Numbered from the stretch's first letter, positions 22,816 to 35,096 are shown. The stretch: DNA of 64,000 nucleotides from Neonectria sp. B-13 (GCA_002682825.1 NOKP01000035.1:393276-457275); one strand, 5' to 3'. The notes: generated by a model not told the origin, from the sequence alone. Program-made: numbers and translations.

Positions 22816-24718
22816 AAGGCTACATCCTAGGATATCAGTAAACTGTCACAGAAATGAGGTTGGACAAAATGCAAATATGGGAAACCGAGATTGGCTCTTT
22901 GGAAGATCTCCTGTCACCTTGGGTGCCCAAATGTCGGCATCTAACGTTCTCCACTTCATCACTCAAGCCATCATGCAATTTGCTGGTTACTTCCGTGCCA
23001 GGCGTCATTGATAACAGAGACAGTCCATCGACACACATAGCTTTCCCAGTAAAGTTTTCATCTAGGCTAAGTAAGCCGCTGTGCGGTCAGTCGAGGGAAA
23101 TTTAGGTGCTGTCCTCAGAACATATCTATTCAACCCTTCGACTCGACCCTCATCTATGTGAACAATAGGTATCGAACTACTGGCATTTCTCTACATGAAA
23201 ATCTTTGGATCGTCTTAGTGCCTTTTCATCGGCGGTTGCGATAGTATCTTCGAGATGTAACAGTTTGAAATAAATTCACAGTTCTACAACTTAAGCAACA
23301 GAGGGATGACGTAAAGCGTCAGATATCCCACCATGTCATGGGCCTAAGGTGTTGGGATGAAATCGGGATCTGACTATCTGACAGCACTGCGGTACCCACC
23401 TACCCGTCTTAATTCTGCTAAAGATCACCCTCACCAGAGTTTCAAGGATTATCTCATCGAAAGGAGGCGAATCAGTCCACGGGGTGGGTCAGCGAACTCG
23501 TACCTCAACTGGACGTCCCCAGGCCAGATTTAAGAGTGCGTTGTGTTTTGTTTTTCATGTTCAGGCGTGTCATTGGGTATCATAATACAGACCCCTTGGT
23601 CTGATTTGCCCAATATAGGCTTCACGGCCTCCATTCTAAGTGTGCCCCTTTGTTGTTGGCGACCCCTCTCACATCTCAAGTTGCGGTGAGAGGCAGCTAT
23701 CTGCTCATATTTATTCGGGCTTAAAAACGACAGGGAGAGAATGATCTACATGCGCTGTGCATTGATTACAAAATCTAAATTCTGTTAGTTTCTTCAAGAT
23801 CCAGCTTGGATGCAGAAGCCGCTGCTGATTACCTTCATGTCGAATCTCCACAAAAAGAAAATGGCTGACGCGGGAACAAAGCTGATGGCACGTCGCGGCC
23901 GGCTCCTGCGGCCAGGAACACTTACCATATTCGGTCTGAAATGCTAGTGTTTGACTCAAACGCTGTTGATTCATTATATAGCTCTATCCATCGAGGCTTC
24001 TAGGACTGTCCACCCCAAACAATGTCTGCATAGGGACTTCCATGGGCATGGAGTTTCAACGCTATAGTCCGGTCAATGAACAAATAGCAATGTCTAACCA
24101 TGCGTGTAAAACAAGTAGATGGCCATCACAAACCTTTATGTTGGTATTCTCTGAACCACCTCGTCAGGGTTCTGATCATAATATTATGATGTCTTTTGTA
24201 ACTTCAGTCATCCATCCATGACGAACAATGGCGATAGTCGTAGATGATAATTATGTTCGGAGTCCTTCAGGAGGTTAGTAGTAAGTAGTTGAGGAACAAA
24301 TGCAAGAGAGAGAGGAGAGAATCCTAACCCATTTCTTCTTCCGTTTTCACAAGTAGAGCGTGCAATAGGGGGTTGGATTAATGCAAATTCTTGTGAAGGT
24401 ATTCGGTTTTCGAATAAGCAATAGCGACGGTCGGTTATATCAAGATCTAAATATACGATTCTAAGGGGCTTACGGTCACCCGTCATAACAGATGTATCAC
24501 AAAAGATGCACTTAGTAGCAACTTCTCTTACATTGATTGCCCCAAACTCTCGGCTTCCTCTTCATCCAAGACCATCCTTTGCTGGAATGATCTTAGGGAA
24601 CCTTCACAATGTACCAACAGGATTCTGCGACTTCCCATGTCACACCTTCAAGTCAAATTATACCTTAACTCGATTGTTACCTAACCTCCATAAAGTATGA
24701 AATGTGACAGAGCTGGTA
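22816..24718. other. Intergenic, no convincing gene
   Basis: About 1.9 kb with scattered short frames on both strands. The minus-strand frame at 24208-24486 has acceptable composition but no recognised domain and no supporting splice sites. Confidence 0.45.
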
Positions 24719-25516
24719 TTAAGGCTCAAAAGGCATGGGACCCGCAAGTGGCCACACCTCGGGCGGTCTTTTATAGTCGAGCTCAGCCAACTCCGCGTAA
24801 GAAAGTCTGTTATACACGCCGTTAATGCACCGAACGTCTGTATACATCCACCCAGTATCCTCCCTAGTGCAGCCCTCGACAGATGGACATCCACGCTGTC
24901 CTCTTCCAGTAGGCTTGCAGTCCTTGTCTATAATTGCGCAAACGACAGTTTTAGGTGCGCCTTTAGCACCTGCCTGAACCCAAATTTCATATTGATCGAC
25001 CGTGTTGAGACACTTCTGATCGACGTAGATGCAATATTTGAACCTTGGCATGTTGTCAATCCCCAGGTCATAAAAGTCTGGCTGATCACTGTGGATGGCG
25101 CTATCGGCAGCCCAGTTACCAAAGTGTCCTCGGATATGTTGCTTAGTTGCACCATCGAGAGCTGCACGATCCTCGATGACTGTCCACTTAAGGTACTTCC
25201 AGAGAAGTGTATCCAGCTGAAGAAACTCTAGACTTTCTTTCACAGCTGCTTTCAGGAACTCAAGGTAACTCTCCCACTGCAAGTTGTCGGCATATGCACA
25301 GCGATAGATGACGAAACCCCAATGCTGAAACCCGGTTTCTTGCATGTCGCGAATGATGGATGAGAGTGGCTCGCCCTTGATCATAGATAGATTAAGCTGT
25401 AGAATGCTCTCCAGTGTTGGTGGAACTCCAACTGGGTGCGCTCGGATGCTGGAGATGATGTCAGGAACAGTGGTACGATATTCGACCATCCAGGGTGGAC
25501 GAGGAATAGGGCGCAT
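24719..25516 (-). CDS. Uncharacterised 265-aa protein
   Basis: Uninterrupted frame of 265 codons with protein-like composition. It contains WGFVIYRCAYADNLQWESYL, LKWTVIEDRAALDGATKQHI and MPRFKYCIYVDQKC followed by two short beta-like segments. The pattern resembles a widespread lineage of uncharacterised fungal proteins that open with a WGFVIYR-type strand and carry an EDR..LDG motif; I cannot assign a Pfam name or a function. There is no signal peptide or membrane segment. No intron is needed. The plus-strand frame covering part of it is a shadow. Confidence 0.72.
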   Translation of the reverse strand: MRPIPRPPWMVEYRTTVPDIISSIRAHPVGVPPTLESILQLNLSMIKGEPLSSIIRDMQETGFQHWGFVIYRCAYADNLQWESYLEFLKAAVKESLEFLQLDTLLWKYLKWTVIEDRAALDGATKQHIRGHFGNWAADSAIHSDQPDFYDLGIDNMPRFKYCIYVDQKCLNTVDQYEIWVQAGAKGAPKTVVCAIIDKDCKPTGRGQRGCPSVEGCTREDTGWMYTDVRCINGVYNRLSYAELAELDYKRPPEVWPLAGPMPFEP

Positions 25517-26058
25517 GATGATTCTTTAAGCATGGACCAGGATGATGAGTAATGAATGCCGACAACGTGCATAAAAATATGGGCGGCTGCTGAGGGTCTT
25601 GTGGCTGGGCTTAAAGTCGTTGTGTGGTGGAAGCTGTGAAACTCAAGACCAAATGCGAGGTGACCCAACCAGCCTTAAATAAGCCCAAAGAGTCGTAGCA
25701 CGTGTCTCAAATTCACCCTCGTGGTCTTGGATGCTAGCCGGGTGCCGTGGCGAAACAAAGCTTGAGTGCGCCGGCTTCATTCAAAGTTTATGGTATTTTA
25801 TTCTTCCCCATGCTGGTAGTCAACGTCTCTCCCCTTCACATTTTTCCAGTTATCCTACAGCTACCCAGACCATATTTCATCAACTTGATAGTTACTCATT
25901 AAATATCATCACTTGGCTGAAACTTGATCCAGCTGCAGACCCTGTCTTGAAACGCCCACTCACGCTGGTGTACTATCCTCGCTGTGAGCTGTGTGACTTG
26001 AAAAGCCATAATTGTTGCTTTTATGGGGTCTTGCACACTTGGGCCGCTTGTAATTGTC

Positions 26059-26316
26059 CCACAGTAAGATGCCATGCCCAGCACCACTCATCTCAATAAC
26101 TTAAAAACAGCAAGGTTTTCCAGCAACATGGTTCGCATCTATGTCGAACCTTGAGCCTGTTTTTGCAACCCGTCTGGGTGGGTCACTTTCGGAAAAGGTA
26201 GAGGTTCGGTCCAGATGCAAAGGTTAATAAATGAGCTTTAAAATCAACCAGGCTCGAGACAAAGAAATCAATACCTAAAACAGTAATTGCAAACATTAGG
26301 TTCCCTCATGGAGAGA
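26059..26316. repeat. Dispersed local repeat, copy 3
   Basis: Contiguous version of the two blocks of copy 2. It includes GCCATGCCCAGCACC, the phrase ACCCGTCTGGGT shared exactly with copy 2, CAACCAGGCTCGAGACAAAG, and TTAGGTTCCCTCATG. This copy lies about 3.6 kb beyond copy 2, with an unrelated gene between them. Confidence 0.65.
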
Positions 26317-26370
26317 TTGCAGAGCTTATTCTCTCAAAAGAATTTGATATCCCAGTAGTGGTCAACACGA

Positions 26371-26628
26371 TCAAACAGCAATTGTCCATCCCGTACCAAA
26401 AATACCCGTCGCAAAGTTGATACCTGAACAACCCAAAGCAACAACCAGTAAGGCTCCTAGGTAAAGCTCGAGCGGTTCCATCTTCCTTTTTCTTCTCTGC
26501 CAGCAATTGCGATCTTCCATTCTGTGCTTGGCAGTGGTATCTTTATGGCAAGCACAATTTTCATCGCAACCGTAATCGTGACATCTACTATGTAGGCTAA
26601 ATGGGGTGTTGAGGACGTCAAGGTTCAT
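26371..26628 (-). CDS. Possible small membrane protein
   Basis: Frame of 85 codons starting with ATG. It has a Cys-rich, basic first half (CHDYGCDENCACHK) and a hydrophobic C-terminus (LYLGALLVVALGCSGINFAT) that could be one membrane span. A GTATCA near the end could be an intron donor. There is no homology argument, and the short length and gene-poor context keep confidence low. Confidence 0.2.
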   Translation of the reverse strand: MNLDVLNTPFSLHSRCHDYGCDENCACHKDTTAKHRMEDRNCWQRRKRKMEPLELYLGALLVVALGCSGINFATGIFGTGWTIAV

Positions 26629-29269
26629 TTAGTAAGGTCAAGCAAGTTAGACTTTGCAACTGGTAGATAAACCTTGTGAGTAACTTATTCATGTGATACC
26701 AACGTCAAATTCACGGTTACTTCGGGCTCAAGAGGGTCATGGTACTCAAGCTTACGGGTGGCAGGGCTTCCAGCTTCGATTGACGAGGTAGCAGAGTTAT
26801 TGAAAATATTAATTATTCTGATTGTGCTCAATGAGATCCGCCGTCAGTAGTGGTGGCCTTATTAGGCGAACTGGAAGCAGCGGTCCTTGATCAATCTCCC
26901 TCGTCAGAACCCCTCAGGGTCAAGACGACGAACATCATGTTTGGGCAAAGTACTGTTTTTTGGTGCTAGTTAGGTCCAGTATCTAGGGTTAGAGTGAGTT
27001 AGTATAACCCTATCTATTTACCTGGATATGTATTGCTTCCTGTGTGCGGGCGTGATAGTGGAACTTTGCTATCCTGGCCTAAGAGGTTGACATTTTTACC
27101 TGCCGTAAGAACACTGCGAAGCCGGCGGCATCAAGGCCCCGTTGAATCCCGAATGTGTGGCAAGTAATTCCTGGCGGGCGGTGATTGTAATAGGAACATA
27201 TGACAACCCGACGAGGTCTAAAGTCTTTCAGGTGATTAGGAGGTAAAAGTCACTGTGAGAGCCATACCTTTCACCATCAGCGTTGATGGTGGTACAGCCT
27301 TCCACAGCAGTCTTTCTCATTTTGCAGCGAACAGAGAACTTCCATGGCGGCGAACTGTCACGCATGGTGATCGGCAGATCAAAGACGCCAGCCTTAGCTG
27401 CTCCAGGCGAAAGAATCTTACTGGCGGAGGATCCTAGATTGATAGCGTTTTTGCCAGTAAGGCAACCCTCTCTGCCACCGTGAAAGACGAGCAATGCAAA
27501 CTAGCAAGTATTTGATAGTCTATTTTATGGACTGGGTAAGTGTGATGTGTTCTTTCAGTTGATTTGCTGTGTCAAAACTGAATGTTCACCTGCACACCTA
27601 TTAGAGAACACATTGTTGTAGTTGGCTATGTATGTAATCGTTGAAAGTGCACTTCATGAACCATCATGAGGCAGGCTAACCTAGGGTGCGGAAACCTCAG
27701 TCCCTCGCCCTACAGTCCAAGTGACTAAGGGGTAGGTACAATTCAGCTTTCCTAACAACAGAGCCATCACTATTTTAACAACTGAGCTATAGACTCTTGG
27801 TTGGTTATATTGGTATTTTTCACTAGCGGAAGAGAAGAGATGTGTAGTGTGCTACAGGACTGGCAAAAACAGAGGTGCCGCGGTGTCTCAGTATGCCCTC
27901 CGCTGTAATACTTTGCCTAGTTGGTAATGATCTGTCGGTAGCTTTTTAATCAATGCCTTGAACTCACGAACTACTCAAGTCCGAACTTGAACTGCTTAGC
28001 CGACTCACAATTCAGTGAAGGGTGGCACATATGAAAATGATGACGGCTTGGGTTCAAAGAATAAGATAAGACATTCTGATCCTTGAGCTAAGGAGTGGCG
28101 ATGCCGACATGATGTCTATATCTTATATTGCACTCGGAACTCTATATTGGCGTTTTAACGGACTGTCAGTATTAATCAAGCGGCTTGGAGGCAATCTCCA
28201 TCCCACATTGCGTTGTGATACTCGTATAGCATGTCCGCAAGGAATTCATGTTCAACGGTCTGAAACTGTCTTGCCAGTTCAAGTTAAAAAGATCGCTACC
28301 TCGCCCATGTAATACGCCATTGTCCCTACTCAGACATAGACGTTTAGTTCCATGAGATATTGCGTTTAAGGTTTCGACACTAATCTTTTCCAGACCTGAC
28401 ATCGTTCGGAGTGATTTAGGTGGGGGACAGGCAATTTACTACATTGTCCATTCGCGATGGTCACTAAAATGACTCAAGCCGACATTTCCAAGGCAAGTGA
28501 GCATATTCATGCAGTTAATCGCCAGCTTCCAGATTTAACCCACCAATTATCGAACTCTGAAAGCTTTACTGCTAGGTTGGAGGTCAGTCCATTTAATTGG
28601 CGCCGTTGAGTCTTACCCCCTTCATTGTTCTGTCAAGTTTCTGCAATGCGCTATAACCTAATGCGGCTTCACAGCCGGTTTTGGGATGGCCCTTCTCGTC
28701 AAAGGCGACACTCGCGGGACGCCTTACTATAGGTGCCCCTTCACAGCGGCGAAGATTTCAAGCTCCGACGATCCCGAGCACTTTGGTAACTAGGAAAACC
28801 CGGTCGAATAGTTGTGCATCTAGTCGCTCAGACAAACAAGGCTCCGTAGGCATACTCTCCAATAGATAGCAACAGTGTAGGAAGGTAAGTGAGGCTTGGG
28901 GAATATAAATATGGCTATCACATATTTCTACGGAATACCAGTACGCGAAAACCTTCTGCGACATCAACTTTACCTTGAAGCAGCATTTTATACTGCGTAA
29001 TAAGCCACGCTCCCCTGTCAGACCTATACATGATATGAGTTAATCACGCAAAGAAGCGGGGATGACGCTACTTTGGGAGTTCGTCCGCGATAATGGTGGA
29101 TAATCTCGTGGTCCGCCTCGGCTGGGCTGGCAGGGATCCGGATAAAGAACTGTTGGTTCCCCACGTCGCTTCGTCCCGCTGATCTTTCCGTTCCCGCACT
29201 TCTCTAAAACTCACATCTCCAGTGTCATTACCACGCCCATCCACCGGCTTTGCGCTTTCCTCTGCTAAC
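26629..29269. other. Gene-poor stretch
   Basis: About 2.6 kb with no convincing gene. The minus-strand frame 27228-27494 and an ATG frame from about 28458 (MVTKMTQADISKASEHIHA) followed by a possible donor have fair composition but could not be extended into a gene. A tRNA-like relic is at 27722-27796. Confidence 0.45.
27722..27796 (-). pseudogene. Degenerate tRNA-like sequence (Asn-like)
   Basis: The minus strand reads GAGTCTATAGCTCAGTTGTT, which contains a perfect A-box (TAGCTCAGTTG). CTGTTGT at anticodon-loop distance and a weak B-box (GCTGAATTGTACC) follow. The D-, anticodon and acceptor stems are broken, so it is probably a decayed tRNA gene. Confidence 0.33.
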
Positions 29270-30816
29270 ATGTCCGAACCGAAACCCGCTGACAGTCCTC
29301 CGGCCGAGGAGCCCGCTGCTCGAGCAACGGCGCCTGAAGCCGAAGTAGCGGTCAACGACTCCGGAATCCTTCCTCCACAGCACTGGGTGCAAGTGGCCGA
29401 AGTCAGTGTGCCTCTATGTTTGTTATGAGTGTCATCAGTAGTCATCATGCTAAATTCATGCCCAGGAGCTCGCCGCGGAGGATGATGCTGATTCGACCCT
29501 TGGCGACTCCTCCGAGTCGACGGCGTCTGTTACCTCAAGCATTCTTAATTACAGAACACTCCATGGCCGCACGTATCACAGGGATATTGGAAATGCCCAG
29601 TACTGGTCCGTTGGCTTATTCAGGGGTGGAAAATACACTTACAGACTGAAACAGGGGATCTAATGACGAGCGACAAAATGAGTCTATGGATATTAAGTGA
29701 GCCGCGGGGAAAGAATCTAGAGGAAGGGGAAAGTCGCTTACAGGTATAGCCATCATGTTTTGACGCTTGTTCTGGACGGAGCCCTCTACCTTGCACCGAT
29801 CTCCAAGGACATTAAAGTTGGTCGGTCCAATTACTAGCTGGAACGGATGTAACATTGCTAATTCCCTGCAATAGAAAGCGGTTGATATTGGAACTGGTAC
29901 AGGTACGCATTATCATCTATAGCTCACAACCTTGTGAATATCACGAAATGAGTACTAATTCTTTACAGGAGTCTGGGCAATGTATGTTTTATCAATATCG
30001 AGCAACGGAGGGTTAGGCTGGTTCTGACGATTAGCAAAGTGACTTTGCAGACGCATTCCCTGGCACGCAAGTCATTGGCACGGACATCTCACCTATCCAA
30101 CCTGGCTGGGTCCCACCAAACCTAGAGTTGTGAGTAGTGCTTGCATCTCAAACTATTTCGCTTACAGAAACTCACCATCTCTAGCCAAATTGACGACTGC
30201 ACGCAGGAGTGGACTTTTGCAGAGAACTCGCTAGACTACGTCCACATCCGCTGGCTCGTCGGCAGCATCGTCGACTGGCCACAGCTGTTCAAGGAAGCGT
30301 ATAGATGCCTCAAGCCAGGCGGATACCTGGAGAGTCACGAGGCGCTATCCAGGATGGACTGCGATGACGGTACCATCACCGAGAAGAGCGCGATGCACCA
30401 GTGGGGCAAGTTCTTTGTCGAGGGTGGCAAGAAGATAGGCCGGTCATTCACCATCGTGGAAGACGGAATACAGAAGAAGGCCATGGAGGAGGCAGGGTTC
30501 GGCAGCATTGAAGAGCGCGACTTCAAGGTAAGTCCTGAAATGTATTCGCAATGTAATGTGGGTTAATAACACGTTATAGGTGCCTATTGGCGGATGGCCC
30601 AAGGATCCGAAGCTCAAGGAGATTGGAAAGTTTGCGCAGGCTACGCTCGAGCAGGATATCGAGGGCTATGTGCTGTTCATGGCAAATACGGTGGAGGGCT
30701 GGACTCGGGAGGAGGTTGAGGTTTATATCTCGCTGCTCCGTCGCGAGCTTGCGTCTCGCAAGATGCACCCTTACTACTTGCAGAAGGCTATCTGGGCTAA
30801 GAAGTCTGAAGTCTGA
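29270..30816 (+). CDS. LaeA-like SAM-dependent methyltransferase
   Basis: Nine exons (29270-29401, 29466-29605, 29655-29696, 29744-29816, 29875-29902, 29969-29981, 30040-30129, 30185-30527, 30580-30816) keep phase throughout and give 365 aa. The acidic, disordered N-terminus of about 85 residues is followed by [15 protein letters not shown] motif [17 protein letters not shown] (about residues 132-147), [18 protein letters not shown], and [13 protein letters not shown]. This order is typical of the large fungal LaeA-like/TAM methyltransferase group. Members range from global regulators of secondary metabolism to small-molecule methyltransferases, so the substrate is unknown. No adjacent secondary-metabolite backbone gene is visible. 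One exon is only 13 bp. Confidence 0.88.
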
Positions 30817-30901
30817 GGGTGCTTACTATCTAGATTATTGCATACTTTAGTATACTCATTCTGGATTACTAGCTAGCGTTGCAACTGCAAGCTTTTATAA
30901 T

Positions 30902-31717
30902 CTAAACCCAACTTGCCAACACCCCGATGATACCAGCAACGTAGACGGCAGCCATCCTAGGCACTTTTAAGTCTGCCGCTCCAGACTCAGACGTAGACGA
31001 CACATTCGCGGTCGCAGATGGTGCAAACGACCCCCACCCAAGTTGACTAGAAATACTCGTCTCCTGCGCCTCGTCGACAGTGGCAAGACACGGCTCCGGT
31101 TTATGAGTAACGGGCGACGTCATTGCGCAAAACAGAGTGGTGGCACTCGGAGAATCAAGACTCGCGTAGAGGCCATGCCACGTCGTCAGTCCCGCAAAGC
31201 TGACTGCACCGACCGGCGTTGGACACGTGCCGGTGAAGGTCGGAGTAGGCGCGCCCTGCTCGATGGTGAAGTCAAAAGAACCCTTGTTGAGGCCGGGATT
31301 GTATTTGTACTCGGCGCTGGAAGGCAGATATTCGCACCAGGGCCCCATGCCGAAGAGCCATTTGAACGTATACTCGCCCGGAGCGAGATGGCCGGTGAAT
31401 CCGACTTCGAGATGAGTGATGTTGTCGCTCCACTGTGTGTCGTTGCGGATGACGGCTCCGACACTGCCGGTGGCGACAAGGTCACCGTATTTCCTAAGGT
31501 AGATGGTCCACAGAAAACTCCAGCCGTAGTGGTATGCGAGTTGGGCATGTTGGAGAGAGAGAAGCACGGGGATGCCTTGGTCCGTTTCCGCGTATTTGCC
31601 GTCTGAGCGTGGGAAGACGAGGTCGAGTTCAGTGGCGTTTACTGGCAGCTCGGCCGCGACGAGAAGTACTAGAGACAGTACAAAGAGTCCATTGAGGAAT
31701 GGCGACCAACCCAACAT
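30902..31717 (-). CDS. DUF7136-like secreted, GPI-anchored protein
   Basis: Uninterrupted frame of 271 codons. It has a signal peptide (MLGWSPFLNGLFVLSLVLLV), an ectodomain beginning ELDLVFPRSDGKYAETDQGI with several N-glycosylation sequons and conserved Cys (GPWCEYLP, FTGTCPTP, TLFCAMTS), and a Ser/Thr-rich stretch. A hydrophobic C-terminus (MAAVYVAGIIGVLASWV) fits a GPI-attachment signal. The pattern matches fungal cell-surface proteins of the DUF7136 type as I remember them; the biochemical role is not known. Its stop lies only 86 bp from that of the convergent methyltransferase gene. Confidence 0.75.
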   Translation of the reverse strand: MLGWSPFLNGLFVLSLVLLVAAELPVNATELDLVFPRSDGKYAETDQGIPVLLSLQHAQLAYHYGWSFLWTIYLRKYGDLVATGSVGAVIRNDTQWSDNITHLEVGFTGHLAPGEYTFKWLFGMGPWCEYLPSSAEYKYNPGLNKGSFDFTIEQGAPTPTFTGTCPTPVGAVSFAGLTTWHGLYASLDSPSATTLFCAMTSPVTHKPEPCLATVDEAQETSISSQLGWGSFAPSATANVSSTSESGAADLKVPRMAAVYVAGIIGVLASWV

Positions 31718-32514
31718 CTTCAGCGTCTCGAACCTGGCGATGATCCGCTGAGATGTGGAGTTTAGTCGATGAAGTGAAGTGTTTGATTAGGGGCTCAGGA
31801 GAGTGAGTGAGATTGTAAACGCACAGACCACTTCATGGGTGCGCACCCTACAACACAGATGAAAGCTTGGCATTGGTCCGCAGTTTTCGCCAATTTCTTG
31901 GATAAGACTCTTGGCAATTAAGCGGACTCAATCTTGGATTCAGATTCGAGCAATGTCTCAAAAGCGTGGTCCAGAACAAGTCCTCGTAAACGAAAGAATC
32001 GAAAGAATTGAGAATACGAAACACATGCTTCGCAAGGCAGAGATCAACCAGAAGTTGTTTCTTACCACAGTGATATAGCCATTCTCATTTTAATTATGGA
32101 CGTTTCACCAAGATTTCGGGGCTCTATTGCTCTCTCACGTGGAGGGGGCCGACGGAGACTAAGAATAATTCTCGTATGGTGCAAACGAGAAAAGGTATTT
32201 TTTCCCGATGAAGGCCTAGAAACTCATCTGATAATTCTTCGTTAGACTGGCTATGAACTCGAAAGTGGATGTGTTCTCACACCTATCCCTTCGCTCTTAT
32301 CTATCAGTTTACCTGTCCGTATTAAAAGTAGACCCCCCCCCCCTCGTATCACTTCATGGCCCTAGGATATTATTTTATGAGCGCTACGGTTTCCATAACT
32401 TCGCCATCCCCAAATGGTTCCAATTACCCGAAACAAATCATCATGCGTAATTCAGAGCGCGTGTTCAAAGCTAAACGTAGAGTTCTTAGACTGACACCAC
32501 CACATCTACAGCCG
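31718..32514. other. Intergenic with poly-C run
   Basis: About 0.8 kb. It holds the upstream region of the GPI-protein gene and the 3' flank of the GH3 gene. A homopolymer of about 12 C lies near 32332. No gene seen. Confidence 0.5.
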
Positions 32515-35029
32515 TTAAACATCAAATATCTCTGTCAATGGAAGATCCCGACTACTCGCGCCCACGAAAATAGTGTAATTCCCGCTCTGAAGAACCCACT
32601 TCTGCTGCACGACATCCCACACGCTATAGTCGCGGCGAGTCAACTCAAACTGGATCTCGGCCGCCTCGCCTTCGTCCAAAGCCACCTTCTCAAAGCCGCG
32701 AAGCTGCTTCGGGGGACTGTTCGGAATGGCCACGTAGAGCTGAGCAACTTCTTCGCCACGCACTGCGCCGGTGTTTGTGACTGTGGCCTTGGCGGTGGCG
32801 AGGATCTGCCAGAGATCGTTCGTGGATGCCCGCTCAACCTTGACGGAGAGGGAGGAATACTCAAACGTGGTGTAGCTAAGACCGAAGCCAAACTCGTACC
32901 GCGGCGTGATATTCCGCGCGTCAAACGCCCGGTAGTCGACATACACACCCTCAGTGAAATCACACTGCGGGCTAGGGTCATCCAGCGCTCGGCCACAAGG
33001 ACCATACGGGTTGTAGTCGGTTTCGTTCTTGGCAAGTGTGTACGGAAGCTTCCCCGAGAAGCCAGCTTCGCCATAGAGAAGCTTGACGAGCGCTGTCCCG
33101 CTGTCTTGGCCGGGAAGATGGGCAATGACGGTGGCCGTAACGTTGGGGTGCTCGATCCACTGATCAACGAGGCGGATGCCGGCCGCGTGGATTACGACAA
33201 CGGTGTTGGCGCATTTTGATGCTACGTTCAAGACAAGGCCGTCGCTGAAGTCGTCGTGGAGGCCATCGCGGTCCCAGCCCTCCGTTGCCATGGCGTTGAT
33301 GAAGACGAGGCAAACGTCGCTGGCAGCGTTGACGTCTGGGTTGAAGGATGAGAGATCCCAGTTCACCCAGCTGCCGTCTTTGGCAGCTCTATGCTGGAGG
33401 GCACTGAGCGGCTGTTCATTGTTAGGACATTTCAATAGCCTGGGGAATTCACGGAATCTTACATCGCTCATGTACGGTGGCGAGTTGGCAGCAGCGCGCC
33501 CACCTGAGACAATCGTCCCTCCTTTAGCCGCCTGGTCGAAATGCTCTTCCGTTCCTAACACAGCCTGTCCCATGGCAGGCGAAGACGTGTACCCGAGTTC
33601 AAACAGTTTATCCGTGTTTTTCGTGGCAGGGACAGTAGCGTCGTAGCCGAACACCGACAGCATCTTGGGGCTTTTGCGAAAAGGCAGAGCGTCGTTTTCG
33701 TTCTTAACTAATACGTGGCCGGCGATGGCTCCGTCGAGAATCACTGACCTCGACTCGGGGATGCGGGCGTCGACTTGTTTATGCGGCAGAGTGAGATTCT
33801 GCATGCCGATACCGGGGGACGGGAAATCGGTGTCTTGACCTGTGAGGTACCAGGCGGCAATGATTCTAGATGATTGTTAGCAAGAGAGAAACACATCGAG
33901 GATATGAACAAACCTAGTTGCCATATCGGTAACCCGAGACTCGCTGACTGTGCCATTCGCAACAGCCTGGGTGAGGTTCTCGCCAAACGACCCCCCCTGA
34001 GGCATGACCATGTCGAGCCCAGCGTTGGCGCTCTCGAGAGTATGCCGCGCATTCCAATCGAGGAGCACAAACCCATCAAACGACAGCTCTGACTTCAGGA
34101 TGCCGTTCATAAGTTTGCTGTTTTCGCATCCATACGTGTTGTTGATGCGATTGTACGAGCACATGACGGAGGCCACTCCGGCCTTAATACTATCGACAAA
34201 GGGCCAGAGGTAAAACTCGTGGAGCGTCTTGTCGTCGATGTTGGAGGAGGCGGCCTCGACTCCGAAGTAGGGGCGCCTGAAGGTCTCTTGCTCGTTGCCG
34301 ATGAAATGCTAGGCGGGTGTGAGTAGTTTGGGTCTATGGAGATGTGGAGGAGTACTAACCTTGACGTTCGCGATGACTCCGGCGTCTTGGTGGCCGATGA
34401 TCGACTCGGCGCACAATTGCCCGGACAGGTACGGGTCAACGGAGAAGCCTTCCCAGTTGCGACCCCCCAAGGGCGTTCGGCCCAGCGGTCCAGCATTAGG
34501 ACCAAGCAGCACGTTGACTAGAAAAGCATGAGCGTACGCACTCGTGGTCGTCGAAGGGCGGGAAACTCACCTCCTTTCGCCTTGAACTCTTTGCCCATGT
34601 GCAACCCCCGTTGATACGTCAGGTTCTTGTCCCAGCTGGCCCCCACGTGCAAGGCCGAAGGGTACGAATTAACCAAGTCGGTTGCCCTGACTCCGTTGCC
34701 GGCGTCGTGCAGACACATGCCCGGCCATCCTAGACGCGGCACGGTGCCGGTGTTGCCTGCGCAGACGTTGTCGGCTGTGAAGCCCCGGGTGATGTTGACC
34801 TTTTCCTCGAGGGTCAGCTCGTCTACTAGCTTTTGAGCTTTGGCATATGCGCTCTTCCAGATGCCTTTTCCAGAGCCTTGGGCTGGGTATCGTGTCAGTG
34901 GTGGCCGGTACTCAGGGGTTCACGCAGCTTACGCGATGGCAGGACCTCTGGCGAATACGCAAGCTCTGCCGCACCGACTGAGACGCCAATTGCCTGGAGA
35001 GCCAGTAACAAAAGCCCCGATGACCACAT
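32515..35029 (-). CDS. GH3 beta-glucosidase, secreted
   Basis: Six exons (35029-34933, 34882-34571, 34517-34360, 34308-33914, 33865-33463, 33411-32515) keep phase and give 753 aa. The last intron (33462-33412) is 51 bp, a multiple of three with no stop, so it hides inside the open frame; removing it restores the normal [19 protein letters not shown] signal peptide ([19 protein letters not shown]) precedes the TIM-barrel domain ([53 protein letters not shown]). The nucleophile is D273 in [12 protein letters not shown], where the usual SDW reads LDW. The C-terminal sandwich and fibronectin-III-like domains follow ([26 protein letters not shown]). It should release glucose from beta-glucosides. 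Confidence 0.92.
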
Positions 35030-35096
35030 GATGAGCAGGAATATGAACCGTGCAGGGCGTGAACTGGCCGGCGTCACTTGTCCCGGGCCCGAGCTG

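Noticed and set aside
27228..27494. Minus-strand frame of 88 codons
   Set aside because: Fair composition but no homology, signal peptide or splice sites to build a gene, and a plus-strand frame of the same quality overlaps it.
31043..31606. Plus-strand frame over the GPI-protein gene
   Set aside because: Shadow frame of a GC-rich coding region; no domain features.
32329..32345. Poly-C run
   Set aside because: A plain homopolymer with no structure around it; could be an assembly-sensitive spot but not a feature.
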